Positions 1 through 8,816 of a stretch of 64,000 nt of DNA are shown here, in pieces; positions within the stretch are counted from its first letter, which is position 1; each line of letters starts with the position of its first letter. The position numbers were made by a program, and so were the translations under genes. Source of the DNA: an uncultured bacterium (GTDB lineage: Bacteria; Bacillota; Clostridia; Christensenellales; QALW01); contig CAJMLN010000005.1 of NCBI GenBank assembly GCA_905214315.1, positions 10,362-74,361 on the forward strand. Reading direction: 5' to 3'. The notes under the pieces are model-generated. The model made no database searches. It was not told the origin of the DNA and saw nothing but the letters and a program-made list of their open reading frames with translations.

Positions 1-1
1 A

Positions 2-622
2 TGCAGTACCAAGATATTTTCCCATCATCCCGGGGATTTCGGTGAGCATAATTACTGGTCGGGCGATTTGAAATGCTGCTGCAACCAGAGCTTTGCAACA
101 AAGGATACGGTGATGACGATTTATAATATCACGCACCCCGGCGAGCTGGATTTTACGCATATGTTTCTGGAAACGGCCAAGTATGACGAGATCCGCTATG
201 AAGAAAACTGGATTTTCCTGCGCCATGAAAACCGCTATATTGCAGTGTATATTGCCGGCGGCTATGAAGTGACCGCCGAAGGGGAGTTTGCCGGACGGGA
301 GATTGTAAGCAAGGGGCTTCAGAACGCGTATATCTGCCGTATCGGGCTGGAAAGCGAGTACGGCAGTCTGGATGCGTTTGTTCAAAAAATCCGTTCTCTG
401 CCCCTTGCCTTTGACCGCAGAACCATGCGGCTGACTTTTGACAATTTATATTTGACTCCCGTTGAAAACGGCGTGAACGGTATAAAAAACAGATATCCCT
501 ATCCGGACGTGTATCTTGCCCCGTGGTGTCGTTCACGATGGAATGCAGGCGTAATCGAAGTCTTTACGGACGAGGGGACGGTACGATTGGATTTTAACTG
601 CAACAGGGTGACGAAAATATGA
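2..622 (+). CDS. 3' end of an unidentified gene of a carbohydrate operon (5' end outside window)
   Basis: The reading frame is open from the first complete codon of the window, so this is the C-terminal part of a longer protein. The first in-frame TTG/ATG codons (TTG at 68) have no Shine-Dalgarno and are probably internal. The piece starts with a His-Pro-Gly-Asp and Tyr-Trp-Ser-Gly-Asp segment followed by CCCNQ. The rest looks like beta-strand-rich sequence with many aromatic residues and no membrane segment. I do not recognise the family with confidence; a C-terminal beta domain of a polysaccharide-active enzyme is a guess from these aromatic-rich strands and from the two sugar dehydrogenase genes translationally coupled downstream (ATGA overlap at 619-622). 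Confidence 0.55.
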   Translation, partial: CSTKIFSHHPGDFGEHNYWSGDLKCCCNQSFATKDTVMTIYNITHPGELDFTHMFLETAKYDEIRYEENWIFLRHENRYIAVYIAGGYEVTAEGEFAGREIVSKGLQNAYICRIGLESEYGSLDAFVQKIRSLPLAFDRRTMRLTFDNLYLTPVENGVNGIKNRYPYPDVYLAPWCRSRWNAGVIEVFTDEGTVRLDFNCNRVTKI

Positions 623-1800
623 AAAAGCTTTCCCTATTGCTTGCCGGCGTAGGCGGTTACGGCGGTTTGATCGCCCGCGAGGTACTGGATCATGGCGCCG
701 AGCACGGCGCGGAGGTGGTCGGGGTTGTAGAGCCGTTTCTGGAAAACAGCCCGGTAAAGGAGCAGATTCTTACGCGCTCTATCCCGGTTTACGCTACGCT
801 GGAGGAATTCTATCGCGGGCATCATGCGGATCTGGCTATTTTATCCACGCCGATCCATCTGCATGCACAGCAGAGTATTTTTGCATTGGAGCAGGGCAGT
901 GACTGTCTTTGCGAAAAGCCCATTGCCCCTACGCTTCAGGAGGCGGCCGCCATGCGGAATGCAGCCGAGCGCACGGGGAAGCATCTGACGATCGGCTATC
1001 AGCTTTCCCACAGTCCCGCGGTACTGGCGTTAAAGCAGGATATTCTCTCGGGCCGTCTGGGAAAGCCGGTTATTCTGTACGCTATGACCTGCTGGCCCAG
1101 GAACAGCGCTTATTTTGCTCGGCCGTGGGCGGCAAAAATCAAGGTGGATGGTCACTATGTATTGGACAGCATTGCTATGAATGCCTGCGCGCACTATCTG
1201 CACAATATGTTTTTCCTGTTGGGGGAAACGATGGCGCAGAGTGCAAAGCCCGCGATTTTGGAAGCTTCCGTGGCCCGTGCGAATGAGATTGAAACATACG
1301 ATACCGCGTGCTTCCGTATTTTGACCGAAAAAGGTACGGTGCTGAATTATACCGCTACGCATGCGTCCGGAGAAAATATCAATCCGAGGATGCGGTTCCT
1401 GTTTGAAAACGCCCGGGTGGAAATGGCGGAAACCGACGGCGAAAACGGTATTACGGCATATTTTGAAAACGGGGAGATTAAGCAATACGGCCCTACTACC
1501 CGCGACCGGTTTAAAAAGATCTGGTACTGCTGTGAGGTGGCCCGGGGAGAAAAGCCGCCGATCTGTACGGTGGACACGGCGTACAGCCATTTGCAGTGCG
1601 TCAACGCGGTAAGCCAGTTTTGCTCTGTGCAGCAGCTGAAAGCAAACAGACAAAACGATGTAATGGTAGTTGACGGCATCGATACGCTCTTTCGCGCGGC
1701 GTTTCGGGAAAATAAAATGCCGTGGGAGCTTTCGGAGATGATTGCGCCGCCGGAGCGGATATCGCTTGAAAATTATCATAAATTTGAGGGTGTAAAATGA
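619..1800 (+). CDS. Gfo/Idh/MocA family oxidoreductase (first of a pair)
   Basis: A 393-residue NAD(P)-dependent sugar or inositol dehydrogenase-like protein. The N-terminal Rossmann fold shows the glycine motif AGVGGYG (residues 9-15), and the family EKP signature is at residues 99-101 (CEKPIAP). A typical Gfo/Idh/MocA C-terminal sheet domain follows. These enzymes oxidise or epimerise sugars, sugar acids and cyclitols in the cytosol; the substrate cannot be read from the sequence. The start overlaps the preceding stop (ATGA) and the stop overlaps the next start (ATGA at 1797-1800), so three genes form one translationally coupled operon. Paired Gfo/Idh/MocA proteins in one operon often act on the same catabolic route. 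Confidence 0.85.
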   Translation: MKKLSLLLAGVGGYGGLIAREVLDHGAEHGAEVVGVVEPFLENSPVKEQILTRSIPVYATLEEFYRGHHADLAILSTPIHLHAQQSIFALEQGSDCLCEKPIAPTLQEAAAMRNAAERTGKHLTIGYQLSHSPAVLALKQDILSGRLGKPVILYAMTCWPRNSAYFARPWAAKIKVDGHYVLDSIAMNACAHYLHNMFFLLGETMAQSAKPAILEASVARANEIETYDTACFRILTEKGTVLNYTATHASGENINPRMRFLFENARVEMAETDGENGITAYFENGEIKQYGPTTRDRFKKIWYCCEVARGEKPPICTVDTAYSHLQCVNAVSQFCSVQQLKANRQNDVMVVDGIDTLFRAAFRENKMPWELSEMIAPPERISLENYHKFEGVK

Positions 1801-2759
1801 ATATTTGTATTATCGGCGGATCCGGCCATTGGAGCTATGCCCTGCGGCAGCTGAAAGAGCATCGTGTCGTCGGCATTGCGCCGGGATTTGAAGGGGAAGA
1901 TATGAACGGTGTGGCGTCGGCTCTGGCAGCGGAGGGAATTGCCGCGCCGGTTTTTGAGGATTATCATCTCCTGCTCTCTGCCGGTACAGAGGTTGCCATT
2001 GTCAATACGCGCTTTGATCAGAACGCGCCGGTTACGATTCAGTGCCTGGAAAGGGATATTTTTGTTTTCAGTGAAAAGCCCCTGGCGCTGGATGAGGAAA
2101 CGCTTAACCGTGTTGAAAAGGCCCAGCAGGCATCCCGGGCTTTTGTATGCGCCATGTTCGGCATTCGCTTTGAGCCCTGGTTTTTATGTGTAAAGGAAGC
2201 GGTAAAAAAGATCGGGCGGATTACAATGGTCAATGCCCAGAAATCCTATAAACTGGGCGTGCGGCCCGACTTTTATAAAAAACGGGCTACCTTCGGAGGC
2301 CTGATTCCCTGGGTGGCTATTCATGCCATTGATTGGATTGCCGCCGCCTGTGAGCTGGATTTTGTTTCTGTTTCGGCGGTTTCTTCCAGGGCCTGTAACG
2401 GGGAATATGATGAACTGGAGACGGCCGCTCTTTGTATGTTTGAGCTGGAAAACGGCGCTATGGCCTCTGTAAACGCCGATTATTTCCGTCCCTCCGCCGC
2501 GCCGACGCATGACGATGACCGGCTGCGGATTGTCGGCAGCGAGGGAGTGGTGGAGTACCGTGAGGGAACGGTTGTTTTGCTGGATAAAAACGGACGGCAG
2601 GAGCTGACCTTGCCGGAGGCGCAGGATATTTTTGCCCTGTTCCTGCGGCGCATTGAGGGCGAAGACGCAGGCGTTGCACCGGAGGAAGGCTTTCGCGTTA
2701 CGCGTTTGGCTTTAGCTGCCCGCCGTGCGGCGGATACAGGGGAAAAGATCTTGCTGTAA
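1797..2759 (+). CDS. Gfo/Idh/MocA family oxidoreductase (second of a pair)
   Basis: A 320-residue protein with an N-terminal nucleotide-binding motif IIGGSGHW (residues 5-12) and the EKP motif at 93-95 (FSEKP). It is shorter and clearly divergent from the dehydrogenase upstream, so it is not a recent duplicate. The motif HAIDWIAA in the second half matches the conserved catalytic-domain region in which a histidine faces the nicotinamide in this family. It is the last gene of the coupled operon and is followed by a strong terminator at 2781-2812. The glycine motif is GGSGHW rather than the usual GxGxxG, so cofactor binding might be altered. Confidence 0.8.
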   Translation: MNICIIGGSGHWSYALRQLKEHRVVGIAPGFEGEDMNGVASALAAEGIAAPVFEDYHLLLSAGTEVAIVNTRFDQNAPVTIQCLERDIFVFSEKPLALDEETLNRVEKAQQASRAFVCAMFGIRFEPWFLCVKEAVKKIGRITMVNAQKSYKLGVRPDFYKKRATFGGLIPWVAIHAIDWIAAACELDFVSVSAVSSRACNGEYDELETAALCMFELENGAMASVNADYFRPSAAPTHDDDRLRIVGSEGVVEYREGTVVLLDKNGRQELTLPEAQDIFALFLRRIEGEDAGVAPEEGFRVTRLALAARRAADTGEKILL

Positions 2760-2780
2760 TTTCTGGGGATTTTGTGCGAA

Positions 2781-2812
2781 AGGAGTCCGGCATTGCGCCG
2801 GACTCCTTTTTT
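2781..2812 (+). terminator. Rho-independent terminator of the dehydrogenase operon
   Basis: A perfect 10-bp inverted repeat, AGGAGTCCGG (2781-2790) and CCGGACTCCT (2798-2807), has a 7-nt loop and a run of T residues to 2812. It lies 21 bp after the last stop codon. Confidence 0.9.
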
Positions 2813-2895
2813 GCCAAAACTGTTCTTTTGCGTCCGCGGGCAGAAGGAAAAAGGCTGGCCGCGGGGGAAATTATCGCAAGTTTTTTAAAAGCTTT

Positions 2896-3336
2896 TTATA
2901 CGGGGCTATTTTTCAGATCCGCTAAAAGCTTCATCGCTTCGATATATCCCTCAAAACCCTTTCCGGCAACGGTAGCTGCGCAGCAGGGGCGGATATAGGA
3001 AATCCGGCGGAAATCCTCCCGGGCGGAGACATCGGAGATATGTACCTCTACCGTGGGGATGCTTACGGCCTTTACCGCGTCGGCAATGGCAACGCTGGTG
3101 TGCGTATAGGCCGCGGGATTGATCACAATACCGTCATAGCGTCCGTAAGCGCGCTGAATCGCCTCCACCAGCCGGCCTTCATGGTTGGTTTGCAGGATCA
3201 TTACGCTGATTTGCATTTCCTTTGCCTTTTTTTGAATCAGACGGCACAGGTCGCGATAGGTTTCCCTGCCGTAGATATCGGGTTCCCGCAGACCCAGTAA
3301 ATTCAGATTCGGTCCGTTTAAAATAAGCAGTTTCAT
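2896..3336 (-). CDS. aroQ: 3-dehydroquinate dehydratase, type II
   Basis: A 146-residue cytosolic enzyme converting 3-dehydroquinate to 3-dehydroshikimate. All type II hallmarks are visible: LNGPNLNLLG near the N terminus, REPDIYG with catalytic Arg17 and Tyr22, the NHEG segment, NPAAYTHTS, and VHISD. The length is normal for the dodecameric type II enzyme. The start at 3336 is chosen because AGGAGAAG precedes it and because it overlaps the aroC stop by four bases (ATGA); a longer in-frame extension upstream lies inside aroC and has no family similarity. Last gene of an operon with aroC and two U32 genes. Confidence 0.95.
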   Translation of the reverse strand: MKLLILNGPNLNLLGLREPDIYGRETYRDLCRLIQKKAKEMQISVMILQTNHEGRLVEAIQRAYGRYDGIVINPAAYTHTSVAIADAVKAVSIPTVEVHISDVSAREDFRRISYIRPCCAATVAGKGFEGYIEAMKLLADLKNSPV

Positions 3337-4397
3337 TTTTCTTCTCCTAATAAATCCAGCACGGCGACAGCCGCCGCGGCAATGACGGGCGGAACCGCCC
3401 GGTGTACGATGCAGGGATCGTGCCGGCCTCTGCATTGAAAGGTAACGTTTTGATTGGCGGAAAGATCCACGGAATCCTGTGGTTTAAAGATAGAGGGCGT
3501 GGGCTTGAAGGCCGCGCGGAAGAGAATGGGCATTCCGCTGCTCATGCCGCCTAAAATACCACCGCAGTGATTGGTGCGAGTTTTTACCTTGCCATCGTCA
3601 AAATAAAAGGCGTCGTTGTTCTGGCTGCCCCTCAGGCAGGCGGCGCCGAAGCCTGTTCCGAATTCAATGCCCTTTACCGCGGGAATTGCAAAAACCGCCT
3701 GGGCGATGGCGCCGTCTAACCCGTTAAAGAGCGCGCCGCCCAGTCCCGGCGCCAGTCCTGTAATTTTACATTCGATAACGCCGCCTACGGAGTCGCCCTC
3801 ATTCCGGGCGTTTAAAATCCGTTCCTTCATTTTTTCGCCTGCGGCGCTGTCATTTACGGGGAAGGGACGGCAGTAAACGTCCTCCGTCTTTTCCGTAAGC
3901 GGGTCAAAGGGCTGATCCGAAATTTCGCCGATGGAGGCAATATGCGCGTCGAGGGAAATGCCTTTTTGCGCAAGCAGCTGCAGGGCGATGCCTCCGGCAA
4001 TGCACAGGGGCGCCGTCATCCGGCCCGAATAGCTGCCGCCGCCGGAGGGAATGCTGCCCGTTTTTACAAAGGCCGGATAATCCGCATGGCCGGGACGGGG
4101 AATGGTTTGCGAATAGTCGCCGGGGCGGATGTTGGTGTTGTAAATAATGGCTTTTAAGGGTTCGCCGTTTAAAAGGGAATTTTCGGTCAGGCCGCTTACA
4201 ATTTCAATGGTATCGGCCTCTCTGCGCGGAGTGGAAAGCTCGTTTCGGCCCGGCGCGCGCAGGTCGCAAAAGCTCTGCAGTTTTTTTTTGTCTATCCTTT
4301 CGCCCTTGGGCAGGCCGCTGACCGTTACGCCGATGTACTCGCTGTGCGACTGGCCGAAAATCTCTGTTTTGACATTTTTTCCGTATTGAAAGCTCAT
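3333..4397 (-). CDS. aroC: Chorismate synthase
   Basis: A 354-residue FMN-dependent enzyme making chorismate from EPSP, the last step of the shikimate pathway. Family motifs are clear: the N-terminal His-containing loop (GQSHS at 15-19, usually GESHG), the segment RAPGRNELSTPRREAD, RPGHADY, SIPSGGGSYSGR and NHCGGILGG. The GQSHS variant keeps the histidine but replaces the usual glutamate and final glycine, and SGRMTA stands where ARETA is usual. I take this as a lineage variant, not a defect, because the rest is intact. It starts 6 bp after the preceding U32 gene and overlaps aroQ by 4 bp. Confidence 0.93.
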   Translation of the reverse strand: MSFQYGKNVKTEIFGQSHSEYIGVTVSGLPKGERIDKKKLQSFCDLRAPGRNELSTPRREADTIEIVSGLTENSLLNGEPLKAIIYNTNIRPGDYSQTIPRPGHADYPAFVKTGSIPSGGGSYSGRMTAPLCIAGGIALQLLAQKGISLDAHIASIGEISDQPFDPLTEKTEDVYCRPFPVNDSAAGEKMKERILNARNEGDSVGGVIECKITGLAPGLGGALFNGLDGAIAQAVFAIPAVKGIEFGTGFGAACLRGSQNNDAFYFDDGKVKTRTNHCGGILGGMSSGMPILFRAAFKPTPSIFKPQDSVDLSANQNVTFQCRGRHDPCIVHRAVPPVIAAAAVAVLDLLGEEK

Positions 4398-4403
4398 GCG
4401 CAG

Positions 4404-5588
4404 TTACCTCTTTCTTAAAATATCGCCTTCCGTCAGGGGAAAGGGACAGTCCATTGTAATAATCTCCTGCGGATGCGGCGCGGCGGCAACCGCTTCGCCC
4501 CGGCTGTTTTTCAGGTTTTTTGCCGTAAAACTCAAACCGATGGAACCCGGGGAGATGACCTCGAGGACGTCGCCCTCTTCAAAGCGGTTGCGCTGCTCTG
4601 CCGTCAGGCGGCCGCCGGCAAAGCCCTTTACCACGCCGGCAAATATTTTTTCCTGCCGGTAGGCCATATCGTCGTCCGGTGTGTAGCGTTCCAGCTCTCC
4701 GAAATAAAAGCCGCTGGAGTAGGGCCGGTGGCTGATGCAGTCCAATTCCGCGGAAAGCAGCTCCGGCGGCGCGGTTTTATCCAGTGCGTGCCGGTAGGCG
4801 TTCACCGCCGTTGCCACGTAATAGGGCGATTTCATTCTTCCTTCAATTTTAAAGGAGGTTATGCCGGCAGCGAGCAGGTCGTCTAAAAAGTCAATACACT
4901 TCATATCGCGGGAGGAGAGCAGGGTCGTACCCTTTTCGCTCTCTTCTACGGGAAAAAATTCGTTCGGGCGCGTTTGCTCTACCAGATGATACCGCCAGCG
5001 GCAGGGCTGAGTACACTCGCCGCGGTTGCCGCTGCGGCCGGTCAAATAGGAACTGATAAAGCATCGTCCCGAATAGGCCATGCACATGGCACCGTGCACA
5101 AAGGCTTCTATTTCCAGACTTTTTGGAATTTTAGAAGAAAATTCCCGAATATCCTCCAGCGTCATCTCCCGCGCCAGTACGATGCGTCTGGCACCGAGGG
5201 AGTGGTATACCCTGGCCGCTTCGGCATTTTGACAGTTGGCCTGGGTGGAAACATGAATTTCAAGCTCCGGCGCGCTTTTGGCTATCTGCGTTAGCACACC
5301 GAGATCCGATACGATAACCGCGTCCGCCTTGCATTCGGCCAGCTGCCGGGCATAGGCGGCAATATCGGTAAATTCCCGATCCTTTGCAAAGGAATTGACG
5401 GTTACATACAGCTTTTTATTCCTCTTGTGGGCATATTGTACGGCCTCGGAGATCTCTTCCAGAGAAAAGCCGGTCACCTTGGAGCGCAGCTGCATCAGAG
5501 GACCGCCGATGTAGCAGGCGTCCGCACCGAAGCGGAAAGCTGTTTTTAAACATTCCATATCGCCCGCGGGGGCAAGCAGTTCTTTCAT
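4404..5588 (-). CDS. U32 family protein, TrhP/YrrO-like tRNA hydroxylation protein
   Basis: A 394-residue U32 'peptidase' family protein. It begins MKELLAPAGDME, as the family does, and carries the signature region around CMAYSGRCFISSYLTGRSGN followed by a CTQPC cysteine pair. Members of this family (E. coli TrhP, B. subtilis YrrN/YrrO) are known to hydroxylate uridine 34 of tRNA using prephenate-pathway metabolites and probably an Fe-S cluster. Here the gene sits directly before aroC and aroQ, which fits the reported dependence of tRNA hydroxylation on prephenate, made from chorismate. The start lies 3 bp after the stop of the preceding U32 gene. Protease activity is unlikely despite the name. 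Confidence 0.85.
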   Translation of the reverse strand: MKELLAPAGDMECLKTAFRFGADACYIGGPLMQLRSKVTGFSLEEISEAVQYAHKRNKKLYVTVNSFAKDREFTDIAAYARQLAECKADAVIVSDLGVLTQIAKSAPELEIHVSTQANCQNAEAARVYHSLGARRIVLAREMTLEDIREFSSKIPKSLEIEAFVHGAMCMAYSGRCFISSYLTGRSGNRGECTQPCRWRYHLVEQTRPNEFFPVEESEKGTTLLSSRDMKCIDFLDDLLAAGITSFKIEGRMKSPYYVATAVNAYRHALDKTAPPELLSAELDCISHRPYSSGFYFGELERYTPDDDMAYRQEKIFAGVVKGFAGGRLTAEQRNRFEEGDVLEVISPGSIGLSFTAKNLKNSRGEAVAAAPHPQEIITMDCPFPLTEGDILRKR

Positions 5589-5591
5589 GGG

Positions 5592-7604
5592 TCACCTCAG
5601 TTTTTTAAAGTACAGGCCGGTTGTGTGCGGCGCGGAAAAGGTCCTGGCCTGCAGAAAGGCCTCATAAATACGCCGGACTTCCCGCGCGCTTTCCAGAGTA
5701 AAATACAGGGTGAAGAAATCGGCGCCGCGCAGGGGCTTGTCTCCTGTGTACAGCGGGACGGAATTGAAAAGCGTAGTAAACTTTCTGCTGCTGCACAGCA
5801 GGGGGAAGCGTATGCCCATGCGGTCGGTGAGCACGGGGTGTCCGCTGCAATTACCGCATCCCCGGGCATCCTTGGCCGGGCAGGCGCGCATGCGCATCAG
5901 CGGAAGATATCCGTATCCGAGCGCGCCGCGGACAGCGGTCCCCCGAAGACGCGCCAGATTCCTTTCGCCGGACTCAAAGGAAACGGTTATATCGGCAACG
6001 CCCATAGATTCATAGGCGGCAAGCGCGGCGGAATTTAAGATGTTCAGGCCGCAGCCGCCTAAAGGAATCAGACCGGCCTCCTGCGCCATGGCGACGGCGC
6101 CGAGATTTTCACATACTGCGCAGCGCAGACCGAGAGCTTTCAGCTCCCGCAGACGGCTGATGACCGAGGGTTCTTCCCCCGGAAAAACGAGCGGGGGAAT
6201 TTCGGCCGCCGCATCGGGAAAGCGCTGCAGACAGGTTTTTGTAATTTCTTCTATCGGCAGAATTACCCGCAGCGGAGAGGTGAATTCCTCCAGCTGCGCA
6301 TATTGCTGCACGCGCAGGCGCACGCCCGGCGCCTCCGGAACGGTATGCCTGTGGGGGGAGAAGGCGAACGGCCGGAAAGCATGCGGCACGGGCTTTTCCC
6401 GCAGGGATAAAAGCTCGGCCAGACCTTCGCGGCGCAGGGTGTTCAAAAGAGAAAGCGGCAGGGAAAGACCATCTTCTGCCTGCACGGAGATTTCCTTTAT
6501 AAAAAAGGGCGTACCGCCGGTTTTGGAGAGCTGTTTTGTAATATCCTCTTTCAGCAGAGGGCGCGTCAGGGCCGGCTCGGGTACGTCGCCGCTTTTGCTT
6601 ACGGTATGAACACCGTCGCTTACGGTTAAAACGCAGGGCGCGTCTTTTTGTAAGGTAAAGCGCATGGCAGCCGGTATGCTTTGCCTTTCCCGGCGGTACA
6701 GCCCCGTAAGTTCCTTTAAAACGCCCGCGGCAGCGGTTACGTCCTCCTTGCTGCGGGTACCGAACATATCCAAGGTTCTTTGCCCGCGCAGGTAGCCGTC
6801 GGTAAAGCCGGAACGGGAAAATACCGCTTTTAAAGCCTGCATATCGGGCGAAGAGCCCTCCAAAGCCTGCCGGCAGGCATGGCAGGCGGCGGCCACGTAT
6901 TCCGGCCGCTTCATCCGGCCTTCAATTTTAAACGAAGCTACACCGGCTTCCACCAGCGCTCGCAGATGCTGTATATGAGACATATCCTTTAAGGAAAGTG
7001 CGTATTCCCTGTTATTTACGGTAAAGTTCAGGCGGCAGGGCTGGGCGCACAGGCCGCGGTTGCCGCTGCGGCCGCCGAGAACGGAGGAGAGATAGCATCC
7101 GCCGGAGACGCACATACACAGCGCCCCGTGGATGAATACCTCCACTTCTAAATCTGTTGAAGAACAAATGCTGCGTATTTCCTCCAGGGAAAGCTCCCTG
7201 GCCAGAACTACCCGCTGAAAGCCGAGCTTTTTCAGCATTTTTACGCCGCTTATATTGTGTACGGTCAGCTGGGTGGAGGCGTGAAGCGGCAGGGAAGGCA
7301 CACATTCCCGCGCCATTTTGGCAACGCCCAAATCCTGTACGATCAGCGCGTCCACGCCGCTGGCGGCTAAAACAGATAATTCTTCTTCCGCGGCGGGCAG
7401 CTCCTCTTCGGTAATCAACGTATTAAAGGCGGCGTGCACTTTTACACCGCGGCCGTGGCAGTAGGAAACGGCCCGGGTCAGCGCGTCCGCGTCAAAATTT
7501 TCGGCATTGCGGCGGGCGTTAAAGCGGCCGAACCCCAAATATACGGCGTCCGCCCCGGCGCGTACGGCGGCTTCCAATTGCTGCCGTCCGCCGGCCGGAG
7601 CCAA
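5592..7604 (-). CDS. U32 family protein with DUF3656, RlhA-like RNA hydroxylation protein
   Basis: A roughly 670-residue, two-part protein. An N-terminal U32 domain (ALCMCVSGGCYLSSVLGGRS, then CAQPC) is followed by a DUF3656-type region with cysteines in CPAKDARGCGNC near the C terminus. Length and architecture match E. coli RlhA (YdcP), which hydroxylates 23S rRNA C2501. The coordinate given uses a TTG at 7604, the first canonical start. However, the family N terminus (V-E-I-L-A-P-A-G) and a perfect AAGGAGG place translation 18 bp upstream at an ATC codon (7622), described separately. First gene of the U32-U32-aroC-aroQ operon. Confidence 0.83.
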   Translation of the reverse strand: MAPAGGRQQLEAAVRAGADAVYLGFGRFNARRNAENFDADALTRAVSYCHGRGVKVHAAFNTLITEEELPAAEEELSVLAASGVDALIVQDLGVAKMARECVPSLPLHASTQLTVHNISGVKMLKKLGFQRVVLARELSLEEIRSICSSTDLEVEVFIHGALCMCVSGGCYLSSVLGGRSGNRGLCAQPCRLNFTVNNREYALSLKDMSHIQHLRALVEAGVASFKIEGRMKRPEYVAAACHACRQALEGSSPDMQALKAVFSRSGFTDGYLRGQRTLDMFGTRSKEDVTAAAGVLKELTGLYRRERQSIPAAMRFTLQKDAPCVLTVSDGVHTVSKSGDVPEPALTRPLLKEDITKQLSKTGGTPFFIKEISVQAEDGLSLPLSLLNTLRREGLAELLSLREKPVPHAFRPFAFSPHRHTVPEAPGVRLRVQQYAQLEEFTSPLRVILPIEEITKTCLQRFPDAAAEIPPLVFPGEEPSVISRLRELKALGLRCAVCENLGAVAMAQEAGLIPLGGCGLNILNSAALAAYESMGVADITVSFESGERNLARLRGTAVRGALGYGYLPLMRMRACPAKDARGCGNCSGHPVLTDRMGIRFPLLCSSRKFTTLFNSVPLYTGDKPLRGADFFTLYFTLESAREVRRIYEAFLQARTFSAPHTTGLYFKKLR

Positions 7605-7619
7605 GATCTCTACCTGCCT

Positions 7620-7637
7620 GATAGCGCCCGCCTCCTT
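7620..7637 (-). promoter_or_regulatory. Shine-Dalgarno pointing to a possible ATC start of the RlhA-like gene
   Basis: On the minus strand AAGGAGG (7637-7631) is followed after 8 nt by ATC (7622-7620), in frame with the U32 protein, and translation from there gives x-R-Q-V-E-I-L-A-P-A-G, the expected family N terminus. The first canonical in-frame start, TTG at 7604, is 26 nt from this site and begins inside the conserved block. Either ATC is used or the base is a variant or error of ATG. Confidence 0.6.
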
Positions 7638-7660
7638 GATAAAATGAAATTTACGGTTTT

Positions 7661-7689
7661 ATTATACACTTGCCCGCCTGTCTTGTCAT
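7661..7689 (-). promoter_or_regulatory. Sigma-A type promoter for the U32-aroCQ operon
   Basis: On the minus strand ATGACA (7689-7684), a 17-bp spacer and TATAAT (7666-7661) lie about 30 bp before the AAGGAGG of the first U32 gene. Confidence 0.6.
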
Positions 7690-7714
7690 GTGCTTTTTTC
7701 GGGCAAGCCGCGGA

Positions 7715-7755
7715 TAAAAAACTGCCGGAGAAGGATTCCTTCCTTTTCCGGCAGC
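7715..7755 (-). terminator. Terminator after kdgK
   Basis: The minus strand forms CTGCCGGAAAAGG paired to CCTTCTCCGGCAG (7754-7742 with 7734-7722) followed by six T residues. It ends the KDPG operon. Confidence 0.85.
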
Positions 7756-7780
7756 CCTTTAGTGTGGCTTGTATGTTCTT

Positions 7781-8800
7781 TCAGCGCTGAACTCTTCCCG
7801 AGGCATCGCCGCCGGCAAGGGTCTTTACCTCACTTACGGACATCATGTTGAAATCACCCTCCACGGAGTGCTTCAGACAGCTGGCTGCCACGGCGAACTC
7901 AATGGCCTCCTGCGGGGCAAAGCCGTTTAAGCAGGCGTAAATCAGCCCGGCACCGAAGCTGTCGCCGCCGCCTACACGGTCGACAATGTGCATCAGATAG
8001 CTTTTGGAGAAATAATATTGGCCGTTTTCGTAGAGCATAGCTGCCCAGTTGTTATCGTTGGCGGAAATAGAAGAACGCAGGGTGATCGCCACCTTTTGAA
8101 AGCCGAAGCGATCGGCCAGCTGCCTGGCCACGTCCTTGTAGCCCTCATGGTCGACTTTGCCGGCGGTGATATCGGTATTGGCGGCCTTAATGCCGAAAAC
8201 GTCGGAGGCGTCTTCTTCGTTGGCGATGCAGACGTCGACATACCGGCAGAGCTCATCCATTACCTGCCCGGCTTTTTCCCGGCTCCACAGCTTTTTGCGG
8301 TAGTTTAAGTCACAGCTGACGGTAATGTTCTTTTCTTTTGCTTTTTTGCAGGCCTCCAGACAGATCCGGGCAACATTGTCGCCCAGGGCCGGCGTGATGC
8401 CGGTAAAGTGGAACCAATCCACGCCTTCAAAGATGGCGTCCCAATCAAAGTCGGCAGCTGCGGCCTGGGAAATAGAGGAGCCGGCGCGGTCATAGATGAC
8501 CTTGGAGGGACGCTGGCTGGCGCCCTTTTCCACAAAATAAATGCCTACCCGGTCGCCGCCGCGGACGATAAACGAGGTATCCACGCCGAAACGCCGCAGG
8601 GAATTGATGCCTGCCTGGCCGATTTCATGGGCGGGCAGCTTGGTTACAAAGGCGGCGTCTATGCCGTAGTTGGCCAGGGAGACGGCTATGTTCGCCTCGC
8701 CGCCGCCGTAGGTAGCGCCGTATTTTTCAGCCTGAACAAAGCGATAATAGCCTTCGGGAGCAAGGCGAAGCATAATTTCGCCGAATGTGATAACTTTCAT
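7781..8800 (-). CDS. kdgK: 2-dehydro-3-deoxygluconate kinase (PfkB family)
   Basis: A 339-residue cytosolic sugar kinase phosphorylating 2-keto-3-deoxygluconate to KDPG with ATP. PfkB family signatures are visible: GGGEANIAVSLANYG near residue 40 and DRVGGGDSFGAG near the C terminus, containing the catalytic aspartate. The start at 8800 follows AAGGAGAATACACC, an ideal Shine-Dalgarno; an in-frame extension to 8845 overlaps the upstream gene and lacks a ribosome site. The assignment as KdgK, rather than another PfkB kinase, rests mainly on its position 16 bp downstream of the KDPG aldolase. Together the two genes form the lower half of uronate/KDG catabolism. Confidence 0.9.
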   Translation of the reverse strand: MKVITFGEIMLRLAPEGYYRFVQAEKYGATYGGGEANIAVSLANYGIDAAFVTKLPAHEIGQAGINSLRRFGVDTSFIVRGGDRVGIYFVEKGASQRPSKVIYDRAGSSISQAAAADFDWDAIFEGVDWFHFTGITPALGDNVARICLEACKKAKEKNITVSCDLNYRKKLWSREKAGQVMDELCRYVDVCIANEEDASDVFGIKAANTDITAGKVDHEGYKDVARQLADRFGFQKVAITLRSSISANDNNWAAMLYENGQYYFSKSYLMHIVDRVGGGDSFGAGLIYACLNGFAPQEAIEFAVAASCLKHSVEGDFNMMSVSEVKTLAGGDASGRVQR

Positions 8801-8816
8801 GGTGTATTCTCCTTTA

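Noticed and set aside
1030..1779. A 249-codon frame on the minus strand
   Set aside because: Antisense to the first Gfo/Idh/MocA gene, without ribosome site or family features.
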